This document shows positions 10,651-24,324 of a stretch of 64,000 nucleotides of DNA, one piece after another. Where the stretch lies: NCBI GenBank assembly GCA_031216445.1, contig CM062218.1, positions 24,770,001-24,834,000 of the forward strand. Reading direction: 5' to 3'. A program made the translations under genes and the position numbers. The first letter of the stretch is position 1. Every line of letters begins with the position of its first letter. This stretch comes from Lateolabrax maculatus. Taxonomy: Eukaryota > Chordata > Actinopteri > Acropomatiformes > Lateolabracidae. The notes under the pieces are model-generated. The model was not told the origin of the DNA, did not search any database, and saw only the letters and a list, made by a program, of their open reading frames with translations.

Positions 10651-12001
10651 ACCAGTAAAGAGCCATCAGCTGTCAGATAGCACTTTGTAAATTATGCAGC
10701 AGTTAATGTTCTCCTGTTATCAGAGAAAGTTTTATGCTTTCATGCAACTGAGCTGGCTTGTTTATGATCTCAAAAAACAAAAAAATTCTATTAAAGTGTA
10801 CCATGTTATGCTAGTATGATAATGGTGGAAATAGCGCCACCTTGTGTTGCAAAGAGTTGTTAAATAATGTTGTCAGAAAGGAACCTAGCAAGGTTGACCT
10901 GTTTACATTTGTGTTTTGGGAAAACTTTTAATTATAGTAGTTATAATGTAGTACAAATACAAAACCCAAGGAGTGATGTTTTTCTGTGTTGGTTTAAACC
11001 TTGGACTGATGCTCGCTTTGGGACACAAAAGCATTTGTTGTACTTTCAGTTTTGATCAGAAATGCAATGATTTTGCATGCACTGAAGTCCTGTAATTATC
11101 AGGTGTTTACCTGTTTAATATTGTGAGACTGTTACATGCATAGAATTAGCTCACAAAAATGTGGTTTTATTTTTGCCATGTCCATGTCATGTTCTACAGT
11201 CAAATCAAACCACAAGTTTGTTGTTTAGCTGCTGTTTTGTACTTGAATGTACAAGAAAGTGATACTTGGGAACAGAACACTTGAGGCTGAATAATAGATT
11301 TAATGCATATTGTTATTACAATAGCCTAACAGACATAGATCACACTATGAGCAATTTTACAACTAGCTTTAAAATACATTAAATATGACAAGAGGATAGA
11401 GAACAGTCATTTTATTGTTTATTGTAAGGTTATTACATGAGTGATAAAACACACATTTTATATTGGAGAATTGGAATCAAAAGTAACAATATCGAACATT
11501 TATTGTTCAGTCTAGATCTGTCAGTGATGCAATTATTTTTTTAATAAATGTTGTAATGCAGCTGAACAAACCCAGTGAGTGTTCTTTTAAAGTATATGTT
11601 TGTGGTGTTTTTCCCTTTATTAGGTAATAACAGCTAAAATAGATAAGAAATGGGAGAAGGACAAGGACCCATTCAAGGAAATTGGTTTGTTTAATTTAAC
11701 TGAACTGAAATGAACTGAAAAAAAATGAGTGAGTAGTAAGTAGTAGGTATCATAATTCTAAGTGGGGTTAAATTTGTATCAAGCAGTCCACACAAAATGA
11801 AAAAAATAAGTTAACACTAAGCATGGCTATTAAGTTACATGAACTTTTTTTTTTTTTTTTTAGTTGTACTACTTGATTTGGTACTGCACACTTAAAATAA
11901 ACAAGCTTTTCTAACTCACTATTCTTAAGATTACTTTGCTTAATTTGCAACGAGTTTGCATACTTTTTTTAAGTAAGGTCAACTAATTAGATTTTACAGT
12001 G
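10651..12001. other. 3' flank of copy L2 with right end of the CACTG insertion
   Basis: No gene is seen. The A-run is interrupted by C (10770-10790), GTATGATAATGG replaces GTATGCTAATGG, and TTAAATAATG replaces TTAGATAATG near 10861; these three variants are shared with M1 only. The CAGTG terminus is at 11997-12001. Confidence 0.55.
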
Positions 12002-12550
12002 AGTATACGTACACACGTCTCCCGCAGAGCTATGTTGAAAGTCCCTCAATATTCAGTCGAGTATTGGCTAATGACCTGCAACACCTAGACGTGTCCAGTA
12101 CAATACTACAATATGTAGATGATCTCTTGATATGTAGCACCTCCAAAGCTCAATGTGCACAAGACTCAGTCTCAGCCCTGATGGCTTTAGAAAAGGGGGC
12201 TCACAAGGTGAGTAAAAATAAATTACAGTTTTGCCAGACACAGGTTGAATACTTAGGTAGACAACTCTGTGGCACTAAATGAGCTATAGTGCCCTCACAA
12301 ATTGAGGCAGTATCGAAAGCTCCCAAACCACAAACGGTGAGACACATGTCGTCATTTCTGCCATCTCAGCTTTACTAGAAGCCATACACCATCCAAAAGT
12401 GTTAGCCATCATTAAATGCGTAGCTCATCAAAAAACGAATTCCCTGATAGCTAAAGGCAACAACTTAGCAGATGAAGCCGCAAAACGCATAGCTACACCC
12501 ACCTGTATAGGACCACTGCTAGTAGCTGGAGATTGTGAACCACTGACAAA

Positions 12551-12612
<62 letters not shown>

Positions 12613-12894
12613 CTATATATATGTGCTGCTATGTAATAGCAGCACAACATCAGGCAAGTCCATATGCACATTCTGTATGGGCAAAAAGGGGGGCAAGTAT
12701 AATCACTGAAGAAGGTCCATCACATGGGCTATGGCGAAGTGCACATGGACATATTGTCCTCCCAACATCTTTGGTACAGGTTGCTACACGTAGTGCGCAT
12801 GGTCAGGACCATTGCACAAGTGGGGAGGTGTTGAGACGCCTTCAAGCAGTCTGGTGGTCACCATTTTTCCGACCTGCGTTTGTAGCTGAGACAA
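12002..12894 (+). pseudogene. ERV pol piece after L2
   Basis: Same remnants as after L1, cut at the tandem junction at 12894. RT YVDD is at about 12111-12122. A private Val-to-Ile change (ATA near 12102) lies just upstream of it. Confidence 0.8.
12553..12609. repeat. (TA)n tract, 57 bp, in pol after L2
   Basis: Pure TA. The TGA interruption present in most copies is absent. Confidence 0.9.
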
Positions 12895-13015
12895 TTTTGC
12901 AAGGAAGGTTTTTTTCTGTTGCTCTGGTATTTCAAGTCTGATACTGCATGTTAGTGTTTTTGTTTTTTGTTTCTATTTTGCCGGGCTTGATGCTAAAATG
13001 ATCTTTTCTTTTCAG

Positions 13016-16000
13016 ATTTTTCAAGAAGACAAAAAACTTCCTATGCAGTGGTTGTGTAAGTACTGCACATTTTGTGCTGAAAAGAGGTGCTTCTTACTTA
13101 AGCATTACCGCTTAAAACACGGGTGCCACACTCGAATATCACCACTACCGTGCCTTTATAAGGAGTGCCTGTGCACATTTAAATCTTTCAATGCACTCAA
13201 AGTCCACTTATCAACATGGCACACTCAAAAGGACCTGGGGAACGTGGGTGAAACTGCTTTCCATTGTCAGCTGTGTGACTTTGTGGAGCCTTGCACTGGA
13301 GCTGACTTTTTTACCCATTTACGAAGACATTTGAAGCTGAAGCAAAAGGTTTCCTGTCCATATCAAGGCTGTAGCTTTCAGAGCAATGTTTATTCAACCT
13401 TTAATGCACATAAAAGCAAAGAACATCAAGACCACAATAAGATGGCATTCAAACCTGAAATTGTGTCACATAATGTACTTGAGGTACCTCCACCTAATAT
13501 AAATATTCAACCTGAGGATAGTGCCCCTGAAACTGATTAGGTTGAGTTTGAGGTTACTGAGCTCAATGAAGATGTGGGAGACTTGGAGAGTCAGTTGGAA
13601 CATAATGTAGCTGCTGTTTTTCTGAAAATGTCATCGATTCTTAACATCTCTGAAAATGCCCTGCAAGAAGTTATAGAGCAGATCAACCAAATTTATGTGC
13701 TTTCACAGCCATTGTTACATACCTCGGTTGGAAAAATACTAAATCAACATTGTGGAGATGTTGAGGACTCTTAAGTGAGTGAGATAGCTAAAGTATTTAC
13801 TGAGAATAATGTATTCCTGAAATTCACTTCTACTAGGGGGTCATTGTCAACCACTAGCAAGCGAACATCATACATTTGAAAAGAATTCTCAGTGGTGACG
13901 CCTATTGAGTTTGTCCTAAAAAATGACAGGCAGACAGTTGTGTATATCCCCATACTAAAAATGCTGCAGACATTACTAAACAATGGAGAAATTTTAGATA
14001 AGGCCATGTCATCTGAGACAAATTTGTCACAAGGATACAGATCTCACAGGGATGGTTACCGGTTTAAAGACAATTCTCTCTTGACAGAGGAAGAATTCAG
14101 GATTGCTCTTTTCTTGTACATAGATGATTTTGAGGTGGCTAAGCCCTTGGGAACCTCCAGAAAGAAACACAAGCTGCCATCTACTGGGTACTTGGAAATC
14201 TACACCCTAAATATCGCTCCTCTCTTCATTCCATTCAGCTTGCTCTACTCATCATCGCTGAAGATGATATCAGGAAGTTGACTTTAAATGAGAGACCACA
14301 GTCTATTGAAGAATTAAAAGTGCAACTGGTAGATAAACTGTCACTGCAGTGTGACTTTAAACTGCAGTATGAAGATCAAGACTTCCATAATGCCCTCTGC
14401 AATTTGACTGAAATAACTGATTTACCTGAAAGAGCTACGCTCAAAATCATCCCTCTTGTGACTCTCCATTTAACCGCATTGTCATCACCCACCACAACAT
14501 CAGACACTGAGTGCAGCACAGCAGACACTGAGATCCTGTCGACAGGAAGAGCATCACCATCGCTAAGACAACAGTGGCCAGATTTCTTTGACATACCCAA
14601 TTTCTCAGTTGATGTTGACTATAGACTCAGACAGGCAGATCTTGCCTTTATGAAGGATGGAACACGTATGACTCTACCACGAGATATGAAGCATGACATA
14701 CTAGAAAAGCTTGCTGAGACGATGTACAGTTTCAAGGCTTACCCTAAAGATGATGACTTCAGCAGTGTTGCAAAAGCACTAATTAGCAAACACCCCTGCC
14801 TCACTGAGCCTGGACCACACAGATGGTATGGCTGGAAAAACAGCCTTAAATTATCGCACAAAGCTTCAAAAAGCTGGATGTGAGGATGTAGCAATCAATG
14901 GAGGCAAAAGAAGTAAAGGCAACCCAGAAGGAGAATCCTCAAGCAAGAATATCAAACGGCCAAAAAGAGGTGAAGCAAACTACCTACCTAACTTACCTGA
15001 AGGACATGATGAAACAAGCCTTGAAAATGCCAGAAAGGTTCTCGTGGAAGAAATGAAGAAGAAACAACCCAATGGCACTCTCATCTCACAAATGATGGAC
15101 CAATCATTCCCACTACGCAGACAAGAAATTGTAGAAAAGGAACCTGCTGTACAGAACATTGTTGAACGATGGCCAGCACTCTTCACAGACAGGTAAACTA
15201 TTTTTGTTCTCAACCAATAAAATAATGCCTATCAAAAAGAAATTCAAGGTGTGTGGCTAGAAATCCAAACACACTTGTTGGAATGTTAACACTTCTGCCA
15301 TCTCTCCATCCCTACCCACCCCTCTCTCTACTTTTCAGGTGTTTGCTGAGTTCAACAGAATCGCAAGTAAGAATCTTGAGGGAGACTTCTTTGAGGCTCT
15401 GGACCAGTATACCCCACGTTTCATTGAACTTTTCAAAACAAGAAGGGGAACTGTTGGCCAGAAGCTCAGTGAGCTGATGCAGCACATGAGCTGGATGGTA
15501 AGTAGGTTAATTTTGCTTTTGATCTGTGTGATAGTTCATCAATCAAGTTCTAAATGAGATGATCCAGCCCAACCTATTCTATTTCCTGTCTGACTTGTGC
15601 TTGTGCCTTGCAAATTACTCTGTTAACTGGTCTTTTCTCTCTCTGTGTATCATTAGACACCAGACGTGACAGTACTTCGCTCTGTTGTCCTCAAAGGCAT
15701 TCCTATTTTACTTGGTGACGACTCCAGTGAATTCTTCAAGACATGCTCTGTAAGTACTTGCACATAAGAAAAAGTTTGGTCTGCATTAAAATAGAACTAT
15801 ATCTGTGCTGACATAGAAGATGTAATTTTATCTGCACAATATACAATATACATTTTGTACAGTGATTGATGTATTTTGTATGGCAATTCCTCCACAGCTA
15901 ATCTGAGAGGTATTTAAACAGCCAGTAAATAAAAATGAAATTTGCCACATAAACGTTGTACACATTAATTAATTGTAAATCTAAGGAGCAGGAGTCCAGG

Positions 16001-16541
16001 CTGAAAAGTCAGTGTCACTGTTTAAGAATATATGGACCTTGTGGACCATAGCTTTAGTTTAATCATACCACATTTATTTTGTTGGTTATATTGTAACAAT
16101 CCAGTGTGAACACATATTTAAAACCATATTCCCTAGCAAATGCTTTCAACATTAAAAATGAATGTTTAGAAGAGCATAAATTGCCATGCTGAAGAATGTG
16201 TGTGTGTGTCTTTGTAGGGTACAGCGAGAGACGAGGCCCTAGAATGCACTGTCGGTGTGCTGACAGTTGTCAGTGAAGATAATCCTCATGAGGGTCCAAG
16301 TTCAGTAGACCTCCAGCCCATCTCCACTGCCATCATTCTGGAGGGAGGTATCATCATGGATCATATAAAAAAACTTGCCTCAGGCAGTTTGTCTGTTATT
16401 TGGGCTTACATATGCTTTGCATTTGGATTACCCAAAATGCATGGCAAATACACTCAACTTCATTCAGACTGTGATGCTTGGACTGGGAAAGAAAACCTCC
16501 CACCAAAACTGTTAACTTTGAAGAACAGTCTACTGGGTTAG
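13016..16541 (+). pseudogene. Gene copy L3, pseudogene with an extra early stop
   Basis: In addition to the common lesions, the codon at 13538-13540 is TAG where L1, L2 and L4 have CAG (Gln), ending the finger ORF 15 bases after the acidic linker begins to rise. The same stop is in M2-M4. A private Tyr-to-Cys change is in the PB1-like region near 14350. It lacks exon 2 and the promoter. Confidence 0.85.
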
Positions 16542-17892
16542 ACCAGTAAAGAGCCATCAGCTGTCAGATAGCACTTTGTAAATTATGCAGCAGTTAATGT
16601 TCTCCTGTTATCAGAGAAGGTTTTATGCTTTCATGCAACTGAGCTGGCTTGTTTATGATCTCAAAAAAAAAAAAAATTCTATTAAAGTGTACCATGTTAT
16701 GCTAGTATGCTAATGGTGGAAATAGCGCCACCTTGTGTTGCAAAGAGTTGTTAGATAATGTTGTCAGAAAGGAACCTAGCAAGGTTGACCTGTTTACATT
16801 TGTGTTTTGGGAAAACTTTTAATTATAGTAGTTATAATGTAGTACAAATACAAAACCCAAGGAGTGATGTTTTTCTGTGTTGGTTTAAACCTTGGACTGA
16901 TGCTCGCTTTGGGACACAAAAGCATTTGTTGTACTTTCAGTTTTGATCAGAAATGCAATGATTTTGCATGCACTGAAGTCCTGTAATTATCAGGTGTTTA
17001 CCTGTTTAATATTGTGAGACTGTTACATGCATAGAATTAGCTCACAAAAATGTGGTTTTATTTTTGCCATGTCCATGTCATGTTCTACAGTCAAATCAAA
17101 CCACAAGTTTGTTGTTTAGCTGCTGTTTTGTACTTGAATGTACAAGAAAGTGATACTTGGGAACAGAACACTTGAGGCTGAATAATAGATTTAATGCATA
17201 TTGTTATTACAATAGCCTAACAGACATAGATCACACTATGAGCAATTTTACAACTAGCTTTAAAATACATTAAATATGACAAGAGGATAGAGAACAGTAA
17301 TTTTATTGTTTATTGTAAGGTTATTACATGAGTGATAAAACACACATTTTATATTGGAGAATTGGAATCAAAAGTAACAATATCGAACATTTATTGTTCA
17401 GCCTAGATCTGTCAGTGATGCAATTATTTTTTTAATAAATGTTGTAATGCAGCTGAACAAACCCAGTGAGTGTTCTTTTAAAGTATATGTTTGTGGTGTT
17501 TTTCCCTTTATTAGGTAATAACAGCTAAAATAGATAAGAAATGGGAGAAGGACAAGGACCCATTCAAGGAAATTGGTTTGTTTAATTTAACTGAACTGAA
17601 ATGAACTGAAAAAAAATGAGTGAGTAGTAAGTAGTAGGTATCATAATTCTAAGTGGGGTTAAATTTGTATCAAGCAGTCCACACAAAATGAAAAAATTAA
17701 GTTAACACTAAGCATGGCTATTAAGTTACATGAACTTTTTTTTTTTTTTTTTAGTTGTACTACTTGATTTGGTACTGCACACTTAAAATAAACAAGCTTT
17801 TCTAACTCACTATTCTTAAGATTACTTTGCTTAATTTGCAACGAGTTTGCATACTTTTTTTAAGTAAGGTCAACTAATTAGATTTTACAGTG
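16542..17892. other. 3' flank of copy L3 with right end of the CACTG insertion
   Basis: No gene is seen. AGAGAAGG replaces AGAGAAAG near 16613. From about 17250 the variants (AATTTTACAAC, CAGTAATTTT, CAGCCTAGATC) match L4. The CAGTG terminus is at 17888-17892. Confidence 0.55.
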
Positions 17893-18762
17893 AGTATACG
17901 TACACACGTCTCCCGCAGAGCTATGTTGAAAGTCCCTCAATATTCAGTCGAGTATTGGCTAATGACCTGCAACACCTACACGTGTCCAGTACAGTACTAC
18001 AATATGTAGATGATCTCTTGATATGTAGCACCTCCAAAGCTCAATGTGCACAAGACTCAGTCTCAGCCCTGATGGCTTTAGAAAAGGGGGCTCACAAGGT
18101 GAGTAAAAATAAATTACAGTTTTGCCAGACACAGGTTGAATACTTAGGTAGACAACTCTGTGGCACTAAATGAGCTATAGTGCCCTCACAAATTGAGGCA
18201 GTATCGAAAGCTCCCAAACCACAAACGGTGAGACACATGTCGTCATTTCTGCCATCTCAGCTTTACTAGAAGCCATACACCATCCAAAAGTGTTAGCCAT
18301 CATTAAATGCGTAGCTCATCAAAAAACGAATTCCCTGATAGCTAAAGGCAACAACTTAGCAGATGAAGCCGCAAAACGCATAGCTACACCCACCTGTATA
18401 GGACCACTGCTAGTAGCTGGAGATTGTGAACCACTGACAAACTTATATATATATGATATATATATATATATATATATGAGCTATATATATGTGCTGCTAT
18501 ATAATAGCAGCACAACATCAGGCAAGTCCATATGCACATTCTGTATGGGCAAAAAGGGGGGCAATTATAATCACTGAAGAAGGTCCATCACATGGGCTAT
18601 GGCGAAGTGCACATGGACATATTGTCCTCCCAACATCTTTGGTACAGGTTGCTACACGTAGTGCGCATGGTCAGGACCATTGCACAAGTGGGGAGGTGTT
18701 GAGACGCCTTCAAGCAGTCTGGTGGTCACCATTTTTCCGACCTGCGTTTGTAGCTGAGACAA
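17893..18762 (+). pseudogene. ERV pol piece after L3
   Basis: Same remnants, cut at 18762. An Asp-to-His change (CTACACGTG) lies upstream of YVDD, and two changes in the integrase piece are private (ATAATAGC and AATTATAATC). Confidence 0.8.
18444..18477. repeat. (TA)n tract, 34 bp, in pol after L3
   Basis: One TGA interruption, as after L1. Confidence 0.9.
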
Positions 18763-18883
18763 TTTTGCAAGGAAGGTTTTTTTCTGTTGCTCTGGTATTT
18801 CAAGTCTGATACTGCATGTTAGTGTTTTTGTTTTTTGTTTCTATTTTGCCGGGCTTGATGCTAAAATGATCTTTTCTTTTCAG

Positions 18884-21800
18884 ATTTTTCAAGAAGACAA
18901 AAAACTTCCTATGCAGTGGTCGTGTAAGTACTGCACATTTTGTGCTGAAAAGAGGTGCTTCTTACTTAAGCATTACCGCTTAAAACACGGGTGCCACACT
19001 CGAATATCACCACTACCGTGCCTTTATAAGGAGTGCCTGTGCACATTTAAATCTTTCAATGCACTCAAAGTCCACTTATCAACATGGCACACTCAAAAGG
19101 ACCTGGGGAACGTGGGTGAAACTGCTTTCCATTGTCAGCTGTGTGACTTTGTGAAGCCTTGCACTGGAGCTGACTTTTTTACCCATTTACGAAGACATTT
19201 GAAGCTGAAGCAAAAGGTTTCCTGTCCATATCAAGGCTGTAGCTTTCAGAGCAATGTTTATTCAACCTTTGATGCACATAAAAGCAAAGAACATCAAGAC
19301 CACAATAAGATGGCATTCAAACCTGAAATTGTGTCACATAATGTACTTGAGGTACCTCCACCTAATATAAATATTCAACCTGAGGATAGTGCCCCTGAAA
19401 CTGATCAGGTTGAGTTTGAGGTTACTGAGCTCAATGAAGATGTGGGAGACTTGGAGAGTCAGTTGGAACATAATGTAGCTGCTGTTTTTCTGAAAATGTC
19501 ATCGATTCTTAACATCTCTGAAAATGCCCTGCAAGAAGTTATAGAGCAGATCAACCAAATTTATGTGCTTTCACAGCCATTGTTACATACCTCGGTTGGA
19601 AAAATACTAAATCAACATTGTGGAGATGTTGAGGACTCTTAAGTGAGTGAGATAGCTAAAGTATTTACTGAGAATAATGTATTCCTGAAATTCACTTCTA
19701 CTAGGGGGTCATTGTCAACCACTAGCAAGCGAACATCATACATTTGAAAAGAATTCTCAGTGGTGACGCCTATTGAGTTTGTCCTAAAAAATGACAGGCA
19801 GACAGTTGTGTATATCCCCATACTAAAAATGCTGCAGACATTACTAAACAATGGAGAAATTTTAGATAAGGCCATGTCATCTGAGACAAATTTGTCACAA
19901 GGATACAGATCTCACAGGGATGGTTACCGGTTTAAAGACAATTCTCTCTTGACAGAGGAAGAATTCAGGATTGCTCTTTTCTTGTACATAGATGATTTTG
20001 AGGTGGCTAAGCCCTTGGGAACCTCCAGAAAGAAACACAAGCTGCCATCTACTGGGTACTTGGAAATCTACACCCTAAATATCGCTCCTCTCTTCATTCC
20101 ATTCAGCTTGCTCTACTCATCATCGCTGAAGATGATATCAGGAAGTTGACTTTAAATGAGAGACCACAGTCTATTGAAGAATTAAAAGTGCAACTGGTAG
20201 ATAAACTGTCACTGCAGTATGACTTTAAACTGCAGTATGAAGATCAAGACTTCCATAATGCCCTCTGCAATTTGACTGAAATAACTGATTTACCTGAAAG
20301 AGCTACGCTCAAAATCATCCCTCTTGTGACTCTCCATTTAACCGCATTGTCATCACCCACCACAACATCAGACACTGAGTGCAGCACAGCAGACACTGAG
20401 ATCCTGTCGACAGGAAGAGCATCACCATCGCTAAGACAACAGTGGCCAGATTTCTTTGACATACCCAATTTCTCAGTTGATGTTGACTATAGACTCAGAC
20501 AGGCAGATCTTGCCTTTATGAAGGATGGAACACGTATGACTCTACCACGAGATATGAAGCATGACATACTAGAAAAGCTTGCTGAGACGATGTACAGTTT
20601 CAAGGCTTACCCTAAAGATGATGACTTCAGCAGTGTTGCAAAAGCACTAATTAGCAAACACCCCTGCCTCACTGAGCCTGGACCACACAGATGGTATGGC
20701 TGGAAAAACAGCCTTAAATTATCGCACAAAGCTTCAAAAAGCTGGATGTGAGGATGTAGCAATCAATGGAGGCAAAAGAAGTAAAGGCAACCCAGAAGGA
20801 GAATCCTCAAGCAAGAATATCAAACGGCCAAAAAGAGGTGAAGCAAACTACCTACCTAACTTACCTGAAGGACATGATGAAACAAGCCTTGAAAATGCCA
20901 GAAAGGTTCTCGTGGAAGAAATGAAGAAGAAACAACCCAATGGCACTCTCATCTCACAAATGATGGACCAATCATTCCCACTACGCAGACAAGAAATTGT
21001 AGAAAAGGAACCTGCTGTACAGAACATTGTTGAACGATGGCCAGCACTCTTCACAGACAGGTAAACTATTTTTGTTCTCAACCAATAAAATAATGCCTAT
21101 CAAAAAGAAATTCAAGGTGTGTGGCTAGAAATCCAAACACACTTGTTGGAATGTTAACACTTCTGCCATCTCTCCATCCCTACCCACCCCTCTCTCTACT
21201 TTTCAGGTGTTTGCTGAGTTCAACAGAATCGCAAGTAAGAATCTTGAGGGAGACTTCTTTGAGGCTCTGGACCAGTATACCCCACGTTTCATTGAACTTT
21301 TCAAAACAAGAAGGGGAACTGTTGGCCAGAAGCTCAGTGAGCTGATGCAGCACATGAGCTGGATGGTAAGTAGGTTAATTTTGCTTTTGATCTGTGTGAT
21401 AGTTCATCAATCAAGTTCTAAATGAGATGATCCAGCCCAACCTATTCTATTTCCTGTCTGACTTGTGCTTGTGCCTTGCAAATTACTCTGTTAACTGGTC
21501 TTTTCTCTCTCTGTGTATCATTAGACACCAGACGTGACAGTACTTCGCTCTGTTGTCCTCAAAGGCATTCCTATTTTACTTGGTGACGACTCAGGTGAAT
21601 TCTTCAAGACATGCTCTGTAAGTACTTGCACATAAGAAAAAGTTTGGTCTGCATTAAAATAGAACTATATCTGTGCTGACATAGAAGATGTAATTTTATC
21701 TGCACAATATACAATATACATTTTGTACAGTGATTGATGTATTTTGTATGGCAATTCCTCCACAGCTAATCTGAGAGGTATTTAAACAGCCAGTAAATAA

Positions 21801-22411
21801 AAATGAAATTTGCCACATAAACGTTGTACACATTAATTAATTGTAAATCTAAGGAGCAGGAGTCCAGGCTGAAAAGTCAGTGTCACTGTTTAAGAATATA
21901 TGGACCTTGTGGACCATAGCTTTAGTTTAATCATACCACATTTATTTTGTTGGTTATATTGTAACAATCCAGTGTGAACACATATTTAAAACCATATTCC
22001 CTAGCAAATGCTTTCAACATTAAAAATTAATGTTTAGAAGAGCATAAATTGCCATGCTGAAGAATGTGTGTGTGTGTGTCTTTGTAGGGTACAGCGAGAG
22101 ACGAGGCCCTAGAATGCACTGTCGGTGTGCTGACAGTTGTCAGTGAAGATAATCCTCATGAGGGTCCAAGTTCAGTAGACCTCCAGCCCATCTCCACTGC
22201 CATCATTCTGGAGGGAGGTATCATCATGGATCATATAAAAAAACTTGCCTCAGGCAGTTTGTCTGTTATTTGGGCTTACATATGCTTTGCATTTGGATTA
22301 CCCAAAATGCATGGCAAATACACTCAACTTCATTCAGACTGTGATGCTTGGACTGGGAAAGAAAACCTCCCACCAAAACTGTTAACTTTGAAGAACAGTC
22401 TACTGGGTTAG
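18884..22411 (+). pseudogene. Gene copy L4, last in array L
   Basis: The common lesions are present (first stop at 19640-19642); the TAG of L3 is not. It has Ser before the first finger cysteine, as in first-in-array copies, although it carries the tandem junction upstream. Private changes are Glu-to-Lys at finger-protein residue 82, Asn-to-Asp at 121 inside the fourth finger, and Ser-to-Gly in exon 5 near 21592. Confidence 0.85.
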
Positions 22412-23736
22412 ACCAGTAAAGAGCCATCAGCTGTCAGATAGCACTTTGTAAATTATGCAGCAGTTAATGTTCTCCTGTTATCAGAGAAAGTTTTATGCTT
22501 TCATGCAACTGAGCTGGCTTGTTTATGATCTCAAAAAAAAAAAAAATTCTATTAAAGTGTACCATGTTATGCTAGTATGCTAATGGTGGAAATAGCGCCA
22601 CCTTGTGTTGCAAAGAGTTGTTAGATAATGTTGTCAGAAAGGAACCTAGCAAGGTTGACCTGTTTACATTTGTGTTTTGGGAAAACTTTTAATTATAGTA
22701 GTTATAATGTAGTACAAATACAAAACCCAAGGAGTGATGTTTTTCTGTGTTGGTTTAAACCTTGGACTGATGCTCGCTTTGGGACACAAAAGCATTTGTT
22801 GTACTTTCAGTTTTGATCAGAAATGCAATGATTTTGCATGCACTGAAGTCCTGTAATTATCAGGTGTTTACCTGTTTAATATTGTGAGACTGTTACATGC
22901 ATAGAATTAGCTCACAAAAATGTGGTTTTATTTTTGCCATGTCCATGTCATGTTCTACAGTCATATCAAACCACAAGTTTGTTGTTTAGCTGCTGTTTTG
23001 TACTTGAATGTACAAGAAAGTGATACTTGGGAACAGAACACTTGAGGCTGAATAATAGATTTAATGCATATTGTTATTACAATAGCCTAACAGACATAGA
23101 TCACACTATGAGCAATTTTACAACTAGCTTTAAAATACATTAAATATGACAAGAGGATAGAGAACAGTAATTTTATTGTTTATTGTAAGGTTATTACATG
23201 AGTGATAAAACACACATTTTATATTGGAGAATTGGAATCAAAAGTAACAATATCGAACATTTATTGTTCAGCCTAGATCTGTCAGTGATGCAATTATTTT
23301 TTTAATAAATGTTGTAATGCAGCTGAACAAACCCAGTGAGTGTTCTTTTAAAGTATATGTTTGTGGTGTTTTTCCCTTTATTAGGTAATAACAGCTAAAA
23401 TAGATAAGAAATGGGAGAAGGACAAGGACCCATTCAAGGAAATTGGTTTGTTTAATTTAACTGAACTGAAATGAACTGAAAAAAAATGAGTGAGTAGTAA
23501 GTAGTAGGTATCATAATTCTAAGTGGGGTTAAATTTGTATCAAGCAGTCCACACAAAATGAAAAAATTAAGTTAAATGAACTTTTTTTTTTTTTTTAGTT
23601 GTACTACTTGATTTAGTACTGCACACTTAAAATAAACAAGCTTTTCTAACTCACTATTCTTAAGATTACTTTGCTTAATTTGCAACGAGTTTGCATACTT
23701 TTTTTAAGTAAGGTCAACTAATTAGATTTTACAGTG
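22412..23736. other. 3' flank of copy L4, with a short deletion
   Basis: No gene is seen. About 24 bases found in all other copies (CACTAAGCATGGCTATTAAG and a few more) are missing near 23575, between short repeats of GTTA. The CAGTG terminus is at 23732-23736. Confidence 0.6.
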
Positions 23737-24287
23737 AGTATACGTACACACGTCTCCCGCAGAGCTATGTTGAAAGTCCCTCAATATTCAGTCGAGTATT
23801 GGCTAATGACCTGCAACACCTAGACGTGTCCAGTACAGTACTACAATATGTAGATGATCTCTTGATATGTAGCACCTCCAAAGCTCAATGTGCACAAGAC
23901 TCAGTCTCAGCCCTGATGGCTTTAGAAAAGCGGGCTCACAAGGTGAGTAAAAATAAATTACAGTTTTGCCAGACACAGGTTGAATACTTAGGTAGACAAC
24001 TCTGTGGCACTAAATGAGCTATAGTGCCCTCACAAATTGAGGCAGTATCGAAAGCTCCCAAACCACAAACGGTGAGACACATGTCGTCATTTCTGCCATC
24101 TCAGCTTTACTAGAAGCCATACACCATCCAAAAGTGTTAGCCATCATTAAATGCGTAGCTCATCAAAAAACGAATTCCCTGATAGCTAAAGGCAACAACT
24201 TAGCAGATGAAGCCGCAAAACGCATAGCTACACCCACCTGTATAGGACCACTGCTAGTAGCTGGAGATTGTGAACCACTGACAAACT

Positions 24288-24324
<37 letters not shown>

